Shown here in pieces: positions 17,432 to 27,700 of a DNA stretch of 64,000 bases (within the stretch, counting starts at the first letter, position 1; each line of letters opens with the position of its first letter). The stretch comes from Pacificimonas flava (GTDB lineage: Bacteria; Pseudomonadota; Alphaproteobacteria; Sphingomonadales; Sphingomonadaceae): NCBI RefSeq assembly GCF_000342165.1, contig NZ_AMRV01000010.1, forward strand, positions 1 to 64,000. The letters run 5' to 3'. The position numbers and the translations under genes are program-made. Under the pieces are notes generated by a model. That model did no database searches. It was not told the origin of the DNA and worked only from the letters and a program-made list of their open reading frames with translations.

Positions 17432-18393
17432 GGCAGATAGGGCTTCAGTTCGGCGGGGACGTCCTCTCGGAATGCGTCGTCCATCGGATAATGGGGCATG
17501 GCTTCTCGGATCGCGACCAGCAGCGCAGCGCCCTGCATGCGGTCCTTCTCGACCTTCAGCCGGTCCCGTCCCGGCTTTTCCGCCAGCCACAATTTCATCA
17601 GCGCGAAATAGCGCGGATCGGGCGCCACGATCCGCGCAGCCTTCCGGTCCGCCGTCGGAAGAACCTGGTCGACGGGCCGGCCCATCAACAGCCATTCCTG
17701 CTCGGCAAGCGGCACGGGCCGGGGCTGGTCGCGGCGCGGCAGGCCGGGCAGGGTGGAGGGCGCGGCCAGAAGCTCCACTTCATAGGCGTCGGCATTGCGA
17801 GCCTGGAATCCGCGCTCGCTGTTCACGGTGAAGGTCGTGTCGACGGATTTCAGCATCGGCCAGACCGCGGGTTCGGGTTCCGGCGTGTCGCCCTTCCGCC
17901 CGCCAGCAGCCCAGGCCAAATCGAAATCCTCCGTTTCCAGCGGTGCATCGTCGATCAGGGCCGCAGCCTCAGCCATGTAAGCGGGCAGGGCGTTCGTACC
18001 GACGACGAGAAGCTGCCCGTCGAGCATGCCGCGCTCGTCCGCTGCGCGCAGAATGGCGCCGGGCAGATTGGCGATCATCGGCAGACGCAGCGCGCGGGCA
18101 AGGGCGGCGCTTTCCGCCACGGCGGCGGAGGTGCGGGCCATCCGATCCTTCAGCGCGGCCTTTTCCGTACGATAGTCCTCGAAACGCTGCGTCAGCGCCT
18201 CGTCCATGCGGCCAAGGCTCTTGCCGTTCCCGTCCCGACCCGTGATTTCATAGAGATAGGACGCGCCGCCGACCTTCTTCCGGCGCAGGTCGTACGGCAG
18301 GGCCGCGAAGGCCCGCTGCGCGTCCATCCACCCTTCATAGCGCGTCCGCAGATTGACGAGCGTACGGGACTGTTCCTGTGAGAAGGCGCGCAT
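17428..18393 (-). CDS. Nucleotidyltransferase-fold protein, GSU2403-like
   Basis: About 321 residues. The middle contains a minimal nucleotidyltransferase signature: GQLLVVGTNALPAY (GTNA at 132-135) followed by ETEDFDLA with Asp156 and Asp158, as in MNT/polbeta-type folds. The N-terminal 100 residues are helical with many Arg/Lys and a possible coiled coil (around 65-100). It resembles the GSU2403-type predicted nucleotidyltransferases; the target is unknown. The ATG at 18393 follows five bases after a perfect 14-bp inverted repeat, which may regulate it. It is downstream of lpdA on the same strand (64-bp gap) and its 3' end overlaps cysH by four bases. Confidence 0.8.
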   Translation of the reverse strand: MRAFSQEQSRTLVNLRTRYEGWMDAQRAFAALPYDLRRKKVGGASYLYEITGRDGNGKSLGRMDEALTQRFEDYRTEKAALKDRMARTSAAVAESAALARALRLPMIANLPGAILRAADERGMLDGQLLVVGTNALPAYMAEAAALIDDAPLETEDFDLAWAAGGRKGDTPEPEPAVWPMLKSVDTTFTVNSERGFQARNADAYEVELLAAPSTLPGLPRRDQPRPVPLAEQEWLLMGRPVDQVLPTADRKAARIVAPDPRYFALMKLWLAEKPGRDRLKVEKDRMQGAALLVAIREAMPHYPMDDAFREDVPAELKPYLP

Positions 18394-18398
18394 GTGGA

Positions 18399-18439
18399 TT
18401 TATCCCACAATTTCGAAAATGACGCAATTGTGGGATAAA
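18399..18439 (-). promoter_or_regulatory. Perfect 14-bp inverted repeat before the nucleotidyltransferase gene
   Basis: TTTATCCCACAATT at 18399-18412 and its exact reverse complement AATTGTGGGATAAA at 18426-18439, separated by 13 bases. It is AT-rich, has no following T-run and ends five bases from the ATG, so it looks more like an operator or translational control hairpin than a terminator. In the mRNA the GGGAU that could serve as ribosome site lies inside the stem. Confidence 0.65.
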
Positions 18440-18457
18440 GCACCGTTTCCGAGAGAG

Positions 18458-19849
18458 TTAAGCGTGGATCGGCTTGCCCTCAACCGCCATTGCGGCCTCT
18501 TTCAACGCTTCCGAATGGGTGGGGTGGGCGTGGCAGGTGAGTGCGATATCCTCGCTGGAGGCGCCGAACTCCATCGCCTGCGCAGCCTGTGCGATCATCG
18601 TGCCGGCCATGCTGCCGATCATGTGCACGCCGAGGACGCGATCGGTCTTCTTGTCGGCGAGCACCTTGACGAAGCCGTCCGTGTCGCGATTGGTTTTCGC
18701 GCGGCTGTTGGCGGCGAAGGGAAAGCTGCCGACGGCATAGTCGACGCCGTCCTTCTTCAGTTCTTCCTCGGTCTTGCCGACCGTCGCGACTTCCGGCTGG
18801 GTATAGACGACGGCCGGAATGACCGCATGGTTCACATAGCCTTCCTTGCCGGCGATCCAGTCGGCAACCGCAATACCCTCATCCTCCGCCTTGTGCGCGA
18901 GCATCGGGCCGGTGGTGACGTCGCCGATGACCCAGATGTGTCCTGCTTTCGTGCGGCCCTGATGATCACCCTCGATCTGGCCGCGCTCGTTCGTTTCGAG
19001 ACCCGCTGCCTCCAGGTTCAGGCCCTCCGTATTCGCCTTGCGGCCGATGGATACGAGCACGGTATCGACTTTCAGGACGTCCTTGTCGCCGCCCTTTGCG
19101 GGTTCGACGGTGACCTCCGCGCCCTTGCCCTTGCGCTCCACCTTCGTCACCTTCGTGCCGGTTTTCAGCGTCAGGCCCTGTTTCTTCAGAATGCGCGTGA
19201 AGGCCTTTTGCACCTCGCCGTCGAGGGCAGGGACGATATTGTCGAAATATTCGACGACGGTGATCTTCGTGCCCAGGCGATTGTAGACGCTGCCGAGTTC
19301 CAGGCCGATATAGCCGCCGCCGATGACGACCATGCTCTTCGGCACGGACTTCAGGGAGAGGGCGCCCGTCGAGGAGACGATGACCTCCTCGTCGATATCC
19401 GCGCCCGGCAGCGGCATGACGGAGGAGCCGGTGGCGATGATGAAGCTGTCCGCGGTGTAGGTCTTGCCGTCCACCTCGACGCTGTTTGCGTCCTTGAAGC
19501 TGGCGCGGCCCTTCAGCCACTCAACCTTGTTCTTCTTGAACAGAAATTCGATGCCGCCGGTCAGTTCCGAAACGGCCTTTTCCTTTTCCGCCTTCATCGC
19601 GTCCCAGTCGAGTTCGACACCCTTGAAACCGACGCCGAATTTCGACAGCGCGCCCGATTCCGCCTCATGGTAGATTTCGCTGGCATGCAGCAGCGCCTTC
19701 GACGGGATGCAGCCGACGTTGAGGCAGGTGCCGCCCAGCGTGTCGCGGCTTTCCGCGCAGGCGACCTTCAGACCGTTTTGCGCGGCGCGGATGGCGGCAA
19801 CATAGCCGCCGGGGCCGGCGCCTATGACGATAAGATCGAAGTCGGACAT
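18458..19849 (-). CDS. lpdA: Dihydrolipoyl dehydrogenase (E3)
   Basis: A 463-residue flavoprotein. FAD-binding GAGPGGYVAAIRA is at the N-terminus, the redox-active disulfide is Cys42/Cys47 in GGTCLNVGCIPSK, the NAD-binding GGGYIGLELG segment lies near 180, and the active-site pair His442 and Glu447 is in HAHPTHSE. It reoxidises dihydrolipoamide in 2-oxoacid dehydrogenase complexes or the glycine cleavage system. No E1 or E2 gene is adjacent, so it is a free-standing copy. Sequence is complete, with normal length. The region upstream (19850-20005) separates it from the divergent dehydrogenase gene. Confidence 0.96.
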   Translation of the reverse strand: MSDFDLIVIGAGPGGYVAAIRAAQNGLKVACAESRDTLGGTCLNVGCIPSKALLHASEIYHEAESGALSKFGVGFKGVELDWDAMKAEKEKAVSELTGGIEFLFKKNKVEWLKGRASFKDANSVEVDGKTYTADSFIIATGSSVMPLPGADIDEEVIVSSTGALSLKSVPKSMVVIGGGYIGLELGSVYNRLGTKITVVEYFDNIVPALDGEVQKAFTRILKKQGLTLKTGTKVTKVERKGKGAEVTVEPAKGGDKDVLKVDTVLVSIGRKANTEGLNLEAAGLETNERGQIEGDHQGRTKAGHIWVIGDVTTGPMLAHKAEDEGIAVADWIAGKEGYVNHAVIPAVVYTQPEVATVGKTEEELKKDGVDYAVGSFPFAANSRAKTNRDTDGFVKVLADKKTDRVLGVHMIGSMAGTMIAQAAQAMEFGASSEDIALTCHAHPTHSEALKEAAMAVEGKPIHA

Positions 19850-20005
19850 GGGCAGATTCTCCGGAAAGTCTGGTTTGCGCCGCGTCTAGCCCGCCCGCGC
19901 GGGAAAGATAAGGCGAAGAATGGCTGCCGCGGCAACCGGGACTTGTCATGACACTAGGGCGCGGGGCCTTTTCCGGCAATGGAAGGGCGGCTATGCGCTG
20001 ACGCT

Positions 20006-20884
20006 ATGGCAAAGCTCGCATTTCTCGGCCTCGGCGTCATGGGATATCCCATGGCCGGGCATCTCGTTTCCGCCGGCCATGAGGTCACCGTCTATAACCG
20101 AACCCCCGCAAAGGCGGAGGCCTGGGCGAAGGAGCATGGCGGCCAGACCGCCCCCACTCCCGCGCGGGCCGCGGTGGGCGCCGAGATCGTTTTCGCCTGT
20201 GTGGGCCGCGACGAGGATCTGCGTGAGGTGACACTGGGGAAGGATGGCTGCTTCGCGGCTATGCGTGAGGGGTCGCTGTTCGCGGACCACACGACCGTCA
20301 GCGCCGCGATCGCGCGGGAGCTGGACGAGGCCGCCCGCGCAGGGAAATTCGGCGCGCTCGACGCGCCCATTTCCGGCGGGCAGGCCGGGGCGGAAAGCGG
20401 GCAGTTGACCGTCATGGTGGGTGGGTCCGAGGAGGATTTTGCGCGCGCGGAGCCGGTCATGCAGGCCTATGCGAAGCGTGTCGGCCATATGGGCCCTGCG
20501 GGCAGCGGCCAGACGACGAAGATGGTCAACCAGATCTGCATCGCCGGCGTGCTGCAGGGCCTGTCGGAAGGGGTCAGCTTCGCGCAGGCCGCCGGCCTCG
20601 ACACGGGCGCGGTTTTCGACGTGATCGGCAAGGGGGCGGCGCAGAGTTGGCAGATGGACAATCGCGCGGACACGATGGCGCAGGGGGAGTTTGATTTCGG
20701 CTTCGCCGTCGACTGGATGCGCAAGGATCTGGGGCTGGTGCTGGACGAGGCAGAGCGGCGCGGCGTGGCCCTGCCGCTGACGGCGCTCGTCGATCAATTC
20801 TACAAGGATGTGCAGGCCATGGGCGGCGGCCGACAGGATACGTCCTCGCTGATCCGGCGACTGACCGCATTCAAGGGGGAATGA
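20006..20884 (+). CDS. NAD(P)-dependent beta-hydroxyacid dehydrogenase (3-hydroxyisobutyrate dehydrogenase family)
   Basis: About 292 residues. The N-terminal Rossmann signature FLGLGVMGYPMAGHLVSAGH is diagnostic, followed by NRTPAKAEAW (Arg after strand 2 suggests NADP(H)), the substrate-binding segment DAPISGGQAGAESGQLTVMVGG, and the catalytic-lysine helix GSGQTTKMVNQI. Substrate may be 3-hydroxyisobutyrate, tartronate semialdehyde, or a short semialdehyde; sequence does not decide. The start at 20006 places the Rossmann strand at the very N-terminus as usual; an upstream ATG at 19979 adds nine residues. The next gene begins one base after the stop. Confidence 0.93.
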   Translation: MAKLAFLGLGVMGYPMAGHLVSAGHEVTVYNRTPAKAEAWAKEHGGQTAPTPARAAVGAEIVFACVGRDEDLREVTLGKDGCFAAMREGSLFADHTTVSAAIARELDEAARAGKFGALDAPISGGQAGAESGQLTVMVGGSEEDFARAEPVMQAYAKRVGHMGPAGSGQTTKMVNQICIAGVLQGLSEGVSFAQAAGLDTGAVFDVIGKGAAQSWQMDNRADTMAQGEFDFGFAVDWMRKDLGLVLDEAERRGVALPLTALVDQFYKDVQAMGGGRQDTSSLIRRLTAFKGE

Positions 20885-20885
20885 G

Positions 20886-22535
20886 ATGATGAAAACGGTT
20901 CTGTCGGCTGCGCTGATGAGCGCGGCGTTGGTCAGTGCGGGCACTGCCGATGCGCGCACCATCTTCACCGGCGCCAATGGCTATACGATTGACGAAAGCG
21001 GTCGCCTTCAGCGCTTCTCGACGTTGATCGTCGGCGACGACGGCCGCATCGAGGGAACGCGCAGCGGGAATGGCGACCTGCCGAAGGGGAATGTCGTCGA
21101 TCTGAAGGGCAAGACCCTGCTTCCCGGTTTGATCGACGCGCACACGCACATCATGGGCCTGGGCGCGCAGATGCTGTCGCTCGACCTGACGGAGACGGAA
21201 TCGCTGGAGGAGGCGGTATCGGCGATCGGAGCCTATGCCGAGGAAAATCCGGACCTCCAATGGATTACCGGCGGCGGCTGGAACCAGGTGATCTGGGGAT
21301 TGGACCGCTTTCCGAACGCCGCAGACCTCGATCCAGTGGTGGCGGATCGTCCGGTCATGCTGTCGCGGGTCGACGGTCACGCGGCGTGGCTGAACAGCGC
21401 AGCGCTGAAGGCGGCGGGCATCACGGCGAAGACGGAGGATCCGGACGGCGGCCGTATCGAACGAGACGATGCCGGCAACCCGACGGGGTTGCTCGTCGAT
21501 GCGGCCGTAGGGCTGGCGGACGCGAAGGTGCCCGCGCCGACGCAGGCACAGCTCGACGCGCAGTTGACGGCTGCACTTCGCGCGATGGCCGCCACGGGCA
21601 TGACCGGCGCGGCCGATATGGGGACCACACCGGAAGCTTGGGCGACGTTCGAAAGTTTCGCGGAGGCGGGAAAACTGACCGCACGCATCGGCGCCTATGG
21701 CCGGCCCTATGCGTCCTTCACCGCTATTGCCGGACACGAACAGCCGGGCTGGCAATATGACGACCATCTTGCCCTTTCCGGGCTGAAGCTGGTCGTCGAC
21801 GGCGCGCTCGGTTCGCGCGGGGCAGCCATGCTGGAGCCCTACAGCGATGCGCCGGAGGAAACTGGGCTGACGATCATCGACGGGGCCAAACTGCGCAATC
21901 AGATGGTGGGGGCGGCGAGCCAAGGTTATCAGATCGCCGTACATGCCATCGGCGACGCCGCCAACCGGGAGGCGCTGGATGCCTTTACAGACCTGTCGGA
22001 TTATATGCCGGCGGGGCGGAACCGCGTCGAACATGCGCAGATCGTATCGAAGGACGACCTGCCGCGCTTTGCGGAACTGGGGTTGATCGCCTCCATCCAG
22101 CCGACCCATGCCACCAGCGACAAGGCAATGGCTGAGGACCGCATCGGGCCGCAGCGGATCGAGGGCGGCTATGCCTGGCACAGCATTGCCGAAACCGGGA
22201 CCAGGCTGGCGCTCGGTTCGGACTTTCCCGTGGAGCCGGTCAATCCGTTTTACGGTCTCCACGCCGCCGTCACGCGGCAGGACCGGGAGGGTATGCCGCC
22301 CGGTGGCTGGTACCCGGAGGAGGCGCTGTCGCCTGCGCAGGCGCTTGCGGGATTCACCGCCGGCGCGGCCTATGCGATGAAGCTGGACCGTGCTGCCGGA
22401 ACGCTGACGCCGGGCAAGTGGGCGGACTTCGTCATCGTCGACGGCGATCCCATAGAGGGGCCGCCGGGTGACATCTGGACGATCGAGGTGCTGGAAACCT
22501 GGGTCGGCGGCGAGCAGGTCTACGCCGCCGACTGA
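20886..22535 (+). CDS. Exported amidohydrolase-family protein (YtcJ-like)
   Basis: A 549-residue metal-dependent hydrolase with a signal peptide (MMKTVLSAALMSAALVSAGTADA). Amidohydrolase-3 features are seen in order: LKGKTLLPGLIDAHTHIMG with the HxH metal site, GGGWNQVIWG, SRVDGHAAWLNS, a lysine/arginine-rich middle (LKLVVDGALGSRGAAML), AVHAIGDAANR, RVEHAQIV, and GSDFPVEPVNPFYGLHAAVTRQ, ending with LTPGKWADFVIVDGDP. Members hydrolyse amide or imine bonds in small molecules; the substrate is unknown. Only one base separates it from the dehydrogenase, so the two form an operon. The stop lies four bases from the convergent gene. Confidence 0.93.
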   Translation: MMKTVLSAALMSAALVSAGTADARTIFTGANGYTIDESGRLQRFSTLIVGDDGRIEGTRSGNGDLPKGNVVDLKGKTLLPGLIDAHTHIMGLGAQMLSLDLTETESLEEAVSAIGAYAEENPDLQWITGGGWNQVIWGLDRFPNAADLDPVVADRPVMLSRVDGHAAWLNSAALKAAGITAKTEDPDGGRIERDDAGNPTGLLVDAAVGLADAKVPAPTQAQLDAQLTAALRAMAATGMTGAADMGTTPEAWATFESFAEAGKLTARIGAYGRPYASFTAIAGHEQPGWQYDDHLALSGLKLVVDGALGSRGAAMLEPYSDAPEETGLTIIDGAKLRNQMVGAASQGYQIAVHAIGDAANREALDAFTDLSDYMPAGRNRVEHAQIVSKDDLPRFAELGLIASIQPTHATSDKAMAEDRIGPQRIEGGYAWHSIAETGTRLALGSDFPVEPVNPFYGLHAAVTRQDREGMPPGGWYPEEALSPAQALAGFTAGAAYAMKLDRAAGTLTPGKWADFVIVDGDPIEGPPGDIWTIEVLETWVGGEQVYAAD

Positions 22536-22539
22536 CCGG

Positions 22540-24735
22540 CTAGTAGCGCAGGACCGAGACGATAGAACCGAAGTCGTCGCGCCATGCGCTGACGTTGTGA
22601 CGTTCGAGGGGGCGCCAGCCCTGCGCTTCCGGCAAAGCCTCGATGCGCGATGCGTCCGGCGACATGGCGACCCAGATGGACCGCGTCGTCAGTCCGGCGC
22701 TTGGCCCCTCCTCGGACGGCCGGTCGTCCATGATGCGCGCCTGCCAGCCAAGCTCCTCGGTGATGGCGGACACGACCGGCTCCAGGTTCAGGAACCGATT
22801 GGAAATATGCACCATGAGCACGCCGTCTGTCGCGAGCCTCTGGCCATAAAGCTGAAAGGCCTCAATCGTCATCAGGTGCTGCGGAATCGCATCGGACGAG
22901 AAGGCATCGATGGCGAGGAGGTCGTATTTCGGCTTGTCCTTGCGCGCCAGGCTGAGCCGGGCGTCGCCAAGAACGATGCGAGCATCCGGGGTGCATGACG
23001 ACAGGTAGGTGAAACGGCTCTCGTCGCGGGCGATCCGCACGATAGCGGGATCGATTTCGTAGAAGGTCCAGTCCTGTGCAGGCTTTGCGTAGCAGGAAAG
23101 CGATCCGACACCGAGGCCGACGACGCCGATCTTCGCGTCGGCCGCCGCCGCCGCGAATACGCGGCCGGCTCCACTGGTGTCCGAATAATAGCCGAGCGGC
23201 GTGCGGCGGTTCCCCGGCTCTAGGCTCTGCAGGCCGTGTAGCGTCGTGCCGTGTTCCAGGCGCCGCACCCCCTGATCCCGGTCAGTGGTCACGGTATAGA
23301 TGCCGAAGAAGCTGCGCGTACGCTGACCGGTAGTGACACTTTGCACGACGGTCGTCCAGCCGCCCATCGACAGCAGAAGCGCGGTGAAGGCGAGCGCGAA
23401 GGGAAGGCGCATGCCGATCAGAATGACGGCCCCGATGCCGATGCCCACACGCAGCCATGTCGGCGTCCCTTCCGAAGAACCGAGCGCGACCGTGGACAGC
23501 GCCAGCAGGACAAGCGCGAGCGTCCAGGCTGCCTGCCGCCCGCGCGGGCCCTGCCACAGCGCCGCGAGCCATTTCAGAAGCGGCGTCGCCGGCAGCAGCG
23601 CCGCCGCGCCGATCAGCAGGATGGGATATTCGTATGTCCAGTCGAAGGCAGATGGAGCAACGACGGCGGGAAACAGCCCGCCGATCATGCCGCCGACGGA
23701 GATTGTCAGATAATATGCGGTAAGCTGCGCCGGTGGGGGGCGCGTCGCTGCCAGCTCTCCGTGCAGGGCAAGGGCAACGTAGAACAGCAGGATCAGCCCC
23801 GCCATCGCGAACAGCAGCGCCAGCACGCCGTCCGCCAGAAAGGCGTAGCTGCCGACACCCAGCAATAGGAGCGGTGCGATGAAGCGCGCCTGGCGCACGA
23901 AGATGGCGCCCCCCTCGGCATACGCGACGATATAGCTGAGTAGGTAGAGGCCGAGCGGTATGACCCAGAGAAGCGGAACGGCGACGATGTCCATGGTCAG
24001 GAACGTCGTCGTCGACAGCATCAGCCCCGATGGGATTGCCGCCAGCGCGCCCCAGTAGACATAGCGCCGACGCGGTATTGGCGCCCCGGCGGCGAGCGCG
24101 TCCCGCTTTTCCGGATGCACCCCGCGCGAAGCGAAGAAGGTGAGCGCGGCGAGAAGGAGGAACCCCGCCGACCAGCCGAAGCGCTGCACGTCGACGGGGA
24201 AATAGGGCTCGATCAACAGCGGATAGGCTGCAAGGGCAGCGAGGCTGCCGGCATTGGAGGCAGCATAGAGAAAATAGGGGTCTTGTCCGTGCGTGCGCTC
24301 GCCGGCTGCGAACCAGCTTTGCATCAGCGGCGCTTGCGCGGCGACGAGGAAAAAGACCGGTCCGATCGAAACCGTCAGCAGCGCCAGCAGCCAGAGCGTC
24401 GGCCCCACTGCCTCATAACCGCCAATGTCGCGCATGCCGATGGGAAGCGTCAGTGCGGCGGCGCCGAAGAGAGCGAAATGCACCCATGGCTGCCATTTCC
24501 CGCCGCGCCGGGTGAGGAGATGCGCATAGACATATCCGGCAAGTAGCGCAGCCTGATAGAACAGCATCGCCACCGTCCAAACGCCGGGTGCGCCGCCGAG
24601 CGCAGGAAGCGCGATACGGGCGAACATGGGCTGCACCAGGAACAGGAGGAACGAGCCGGTGAACACCGTCAGGACGAACAGTCCGCGTCCGGGCAGCGGC
24701 AATCCAGGCCGCTCGGGGCCGGTTTCAATAGTCAT
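22540..24735 (-). CDS. Fused membrane transporter-like / spermidine-synthase-like protein
   Basis: About 731 residues. The first 480 are a run of hydrophobic helices (a dozen or more, beginning LFVLTVFTGSFLLFLVQPMFAR), as in MFS-like fusions. The C-terminal 230 residues form a spermidine-synthase-type Rossmann domain: IGVVGLGVGSLSCYA (cofactor loop), FYEIDPAIVRIAR, LGDARLSLA and LLAIDAFSSDAIPQHLMT. The SAM/dcSAM acidic motif is present, but true aminopropyl transfer is unproven for this fused family. The start overlaps the end of tamB by 11 bases, so its expression is coupled to the tamAB transcript. Confidence 0.9.
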   Translation of the reverse strand: MTIETGPERPGLPLPGRGLFVLTVFTGSFLLFLVQPMFARIALPALGGAPGVWTVAMLFYQAALLAGYVYAHLLTRRGGKWQPWVHFALFGAAALTLPIGMRDIGGYEAVGPTLWLLALLTVSIGPVFFLVAAQAPLMQSWFAAGERTHGQDPYFLYAASNAGSLAALAAYPLLIEPYFPVDVQRFGWSAGFLLLAALTFFASRGVHPEKRDALAAGAPIPRRRYVYWGALAAIPSGLMLSTTTFLTMDIVAVPLLWVIPLGLYLLSYIVAYAEGGAIFVRQARFIAPLLLLGVGSYAFLADGVLALLFAMAGLILLFYVALALHGELAATRPPPAQLTAYYLTISVGGMIGGLFPAVVAPSAFDWTYEYPILLIGAAALLPATPLLKWLAALWQGPRGRQAAWTLALVLLALSTVALGSSEGTPTWLRVGIGIGAVILIGMRLPFALAFTALLLSMGGWTTVVQSVTTGQRTRSFFGIYTVTTDRDQGVRRLEHGTTLHGLQSLEPGNRRTPLGYYSDTSGAGRVFAAAAADAKIGVVGLGVGSLSCYAKPAQDWTFYEIDPAIVRIARDESRFTYLSSCTPDARIVLGDARLSLARKDKPKYDLLAIDAFSSDAIPQHLMTIEAFQLYGQRLATDGVLMVHISNRFLNLEPVVSAITEELGWQARIMDDRPSEEGPSAGLTTRSIWVAMSPDASRIEALPEAQGWRPLERHNVSAWRDDFGSIVSVLRY

Positions 24736-27700
24736 TGCTGATCCTGATTCCGATCGAATTGCCGCGGAAGGTGGAAACCCGTCCGAGAATTGAGAATACA
24801 CGCGTCAGCGCATATTCGATTTGGGTGGCGGTGTTGCCCTCCGTGTCGGTCGCGACCTCCACATAGGTCCGCCGCCCGAGATATTCCCCGGCGGCAAAGC
24901 CCGCTCCCGATCCCTCGGGGCCGGACCCCCCGCCGATACGCAGTCGGTCGATGCCGATGGCGCTGCGAATATTGCCGATGGGGTCGAGCGCGCTGGATCC
25001 GCCCGACTGCAGCGCGGCCACGGCTCCTGCGAGTTGAACCGCTTCTGCGGGGTTCAGTTCTGCAAGCGATGCGCCGAACAGGACGCGTGAAAGGATTTCG
25101 TCCTGCGGAAGGCTGGGGATCGAAGCGAAGCGGATCTGCGGCTGGCTCGCCGTGCCGCGAATCTGGATGGTCGCGGTCAGGCCCTCCACCCGCGCTTCTG
25201 CATCGATATCGAGTGCAGGATCGGGCGGATAGCGTCCCTGAAACGCGATTTCGCCTCGGGTCAGCGCAAATCGGCGACCCGCAAAATCATAGTCGCCGCG
25301 CAGCAGGTTCGCCGTTCCCGTGACCTTCGGCTCGCTGACAGGCCCGCCCAAGTCGAAATCGACCGCCCATTCGCTGTCGAGGCCGGCGCCGCGGACCGTC
25401 ACTCGGTTATTTCCGGCGGCCCTGACAGCGAGGGTCCAGTCCTCGGTCTGGGGTTGCGGCGGTTCCGCACGGGCAAACTCGCGGTTCACCTCCCTCACAT
25501 TCAGGGCAGGGATCGCTGCGAGCTGCGCCTCGCCCGGCCGGTAACGCGCGCGGTCGACATTGAGGGCGCCCTCGATCCGGCCGCCGCGGTCCCGGCTGTT
25601 CGTGACGAGAAGGTCGCCCGTCACGCGCGCGGACAGCGTATCGATGTCGACGAGGTCGGTCTCTTCGGCCCTCAGGCTGATCTGCAGCGGAAATCCGCGC
25701 GTAAAGCTAAGGTCGATTGCGCCGGTTCCCGTGACCTTGCCGCCATTCTGGCTGCGTCCCGAGAAAGTCTGCAGCAGGAGACGCGATCCGGAAAAGCGCC
25801 CCTCGAGCGACAGGTCTTCCACGACCGTGCCGCTTGCAACGCTTTCAAAGCGCATTCTATCCGAAGTCACCGATCCCGACAGGTCGGGATCACCGATGAG
25901 GCCGCCAATGCGGATATCGGCAGCGATCGGTCCGTAGAGCGCCACCGATTCGATGCCGGTCAGCGGCCAGATGGCGCCGGCCGGCCCGGAAAAATCGAGG
26001 CGTCCACGGACACGCGCGCCGGCGAGCGCCGTCAGCGGTGCGGGCGCGTCGACGTCGATGCCGGTCATCGACGCGGCGAAGTTGCCGAGCTTCGTTTCGT
26101 TGTCGGCAAAGGCCGCACGCATTGCGGCGCGGCTGCCGGAGAGTTGCCCGATCAGCGCAATGTCGATCGGCTTTGCAAGGACACCGCTCGTTCGGGAGAA
26201 ATCGTTCACGAACAGACGGGCTTCGGCAGCAGCGGCGCGTCCGGGGGCAGTACGGACGTAGGCGGCCTGGCCGCTGACCGTTCCGGAGAAGCTGAGGTCC
26301 GGCACGAATAACGACAGGGGCTCGAGGCCGGCCTCCTCGAACGAGAGGCGGATTGCCTGTTCACGTCCCAGCGCTCCCGATAGCGTCACCGAACCGCGCG
26401 GAAGGTCGAGCACCGTTTCCCGAAGCCGGTATGTACCCTCGTCCGCCAAAATGCGAGCGGGCTGCATAAGGCGAAAATCGTCACGGCCATATTGACCATT
26501 TGCGGCAAGCGTCAAGCCAGCGGGGTCAATGCCGAGATCCATCTCGGCGTTGAAGGGCTGTCCCCGCCGCCCGGTCAGTGCTGCGCTGACCTTTCCATCC
26601 TCACCGTTCAGGCGAAAGGTGCCGCGTGCGCGGGAAAGCGACAGACCGGCGAGGCGGACCCCCTGCAGATCATACTCGCCATTGGACCGGTTCCCCTCCG
26701 GCGCGATGCGAATGTCGGCCACCACCTTTCCGGAGCCGATATGAAGCTGCGGCTGGGCATCGATCATGCCTCGCCTCGCCAGAAGGTTGAGATCGATATT
26801 CTGCACGTCATCCTCGCCGGAGAAGCGGGCGGTGCCGTCGATCCCTTGTCCGGCAAGGCTCAGGGTGCCGTCCACCGGGACTCCCCCGCTCGGCTTCAGC
26901 ACGCCGGCGGCCCGGATGCCGGCAAGATCGATGCGATCGAAACGATAACGGGTATCGTTCCCGGAGAGCACCGCTCCCTGTGTTTCGATCGGGCCGAGCG
27001 GCGTGTCTCCGGCGGCGGAAAATTCGTAGCCGCCATCGAAGGGCAGGAACGATCCGCGTATATTTCTGAGAGGCAGGCCGAGCCGGTATTCGTCCACCAG
27101 AATCTCGGCCGCCGGCTGGGCGATATCGCCGCTCAGTTCCGTCGCGACAGTTCCGAAGCGCCGCTGTGTGCCGGCGGCCGTAAAGGCGATTTGCTGACCC
27201 AGCCTGTAGGTGCCTTTGCCCGACAATGTCATATCCGGTCCGCGAACCGTTGCATCGGCAAAGCGTATGGTTCCGTCCGGCGTCCTGACGATCGAGGCCG
27301 TGCCGCTCGGCAACCCCCCAAACAGGAAGGACAGGAGCGGGTTGTCGAGTTGTGTCAGCTGCGCGCTGACGGGGCCGGTAATTCGCATTTTGCGCGGCTG
27401 TCCGGGTTCCGGGAACAGATGCAGGCGCGCCTTCGCCGCGACGACGGCGAAGCCCGGAAGCGGGTAGCGCGGCACATCAGTCGTCGCCCGAACGTCATAG
27501 CGCCCATCCCGAAGATCGAGCATGACCTCTGCGCGCGCCCGACCCTGCTCGGTCCGCATGTCCAGATCGTCCGTGGACAGCCTTAGTCCGTCCAGCTTGA
27601 GAATGGCGGAAAACTCTGCGCCGGTCGAAAGCTCTTCCACAAATTCGCCCGCCCCTGTCAGGCGGTTGAAGCGACCCTTCATGGAAAGGTCGCCGCCCCT

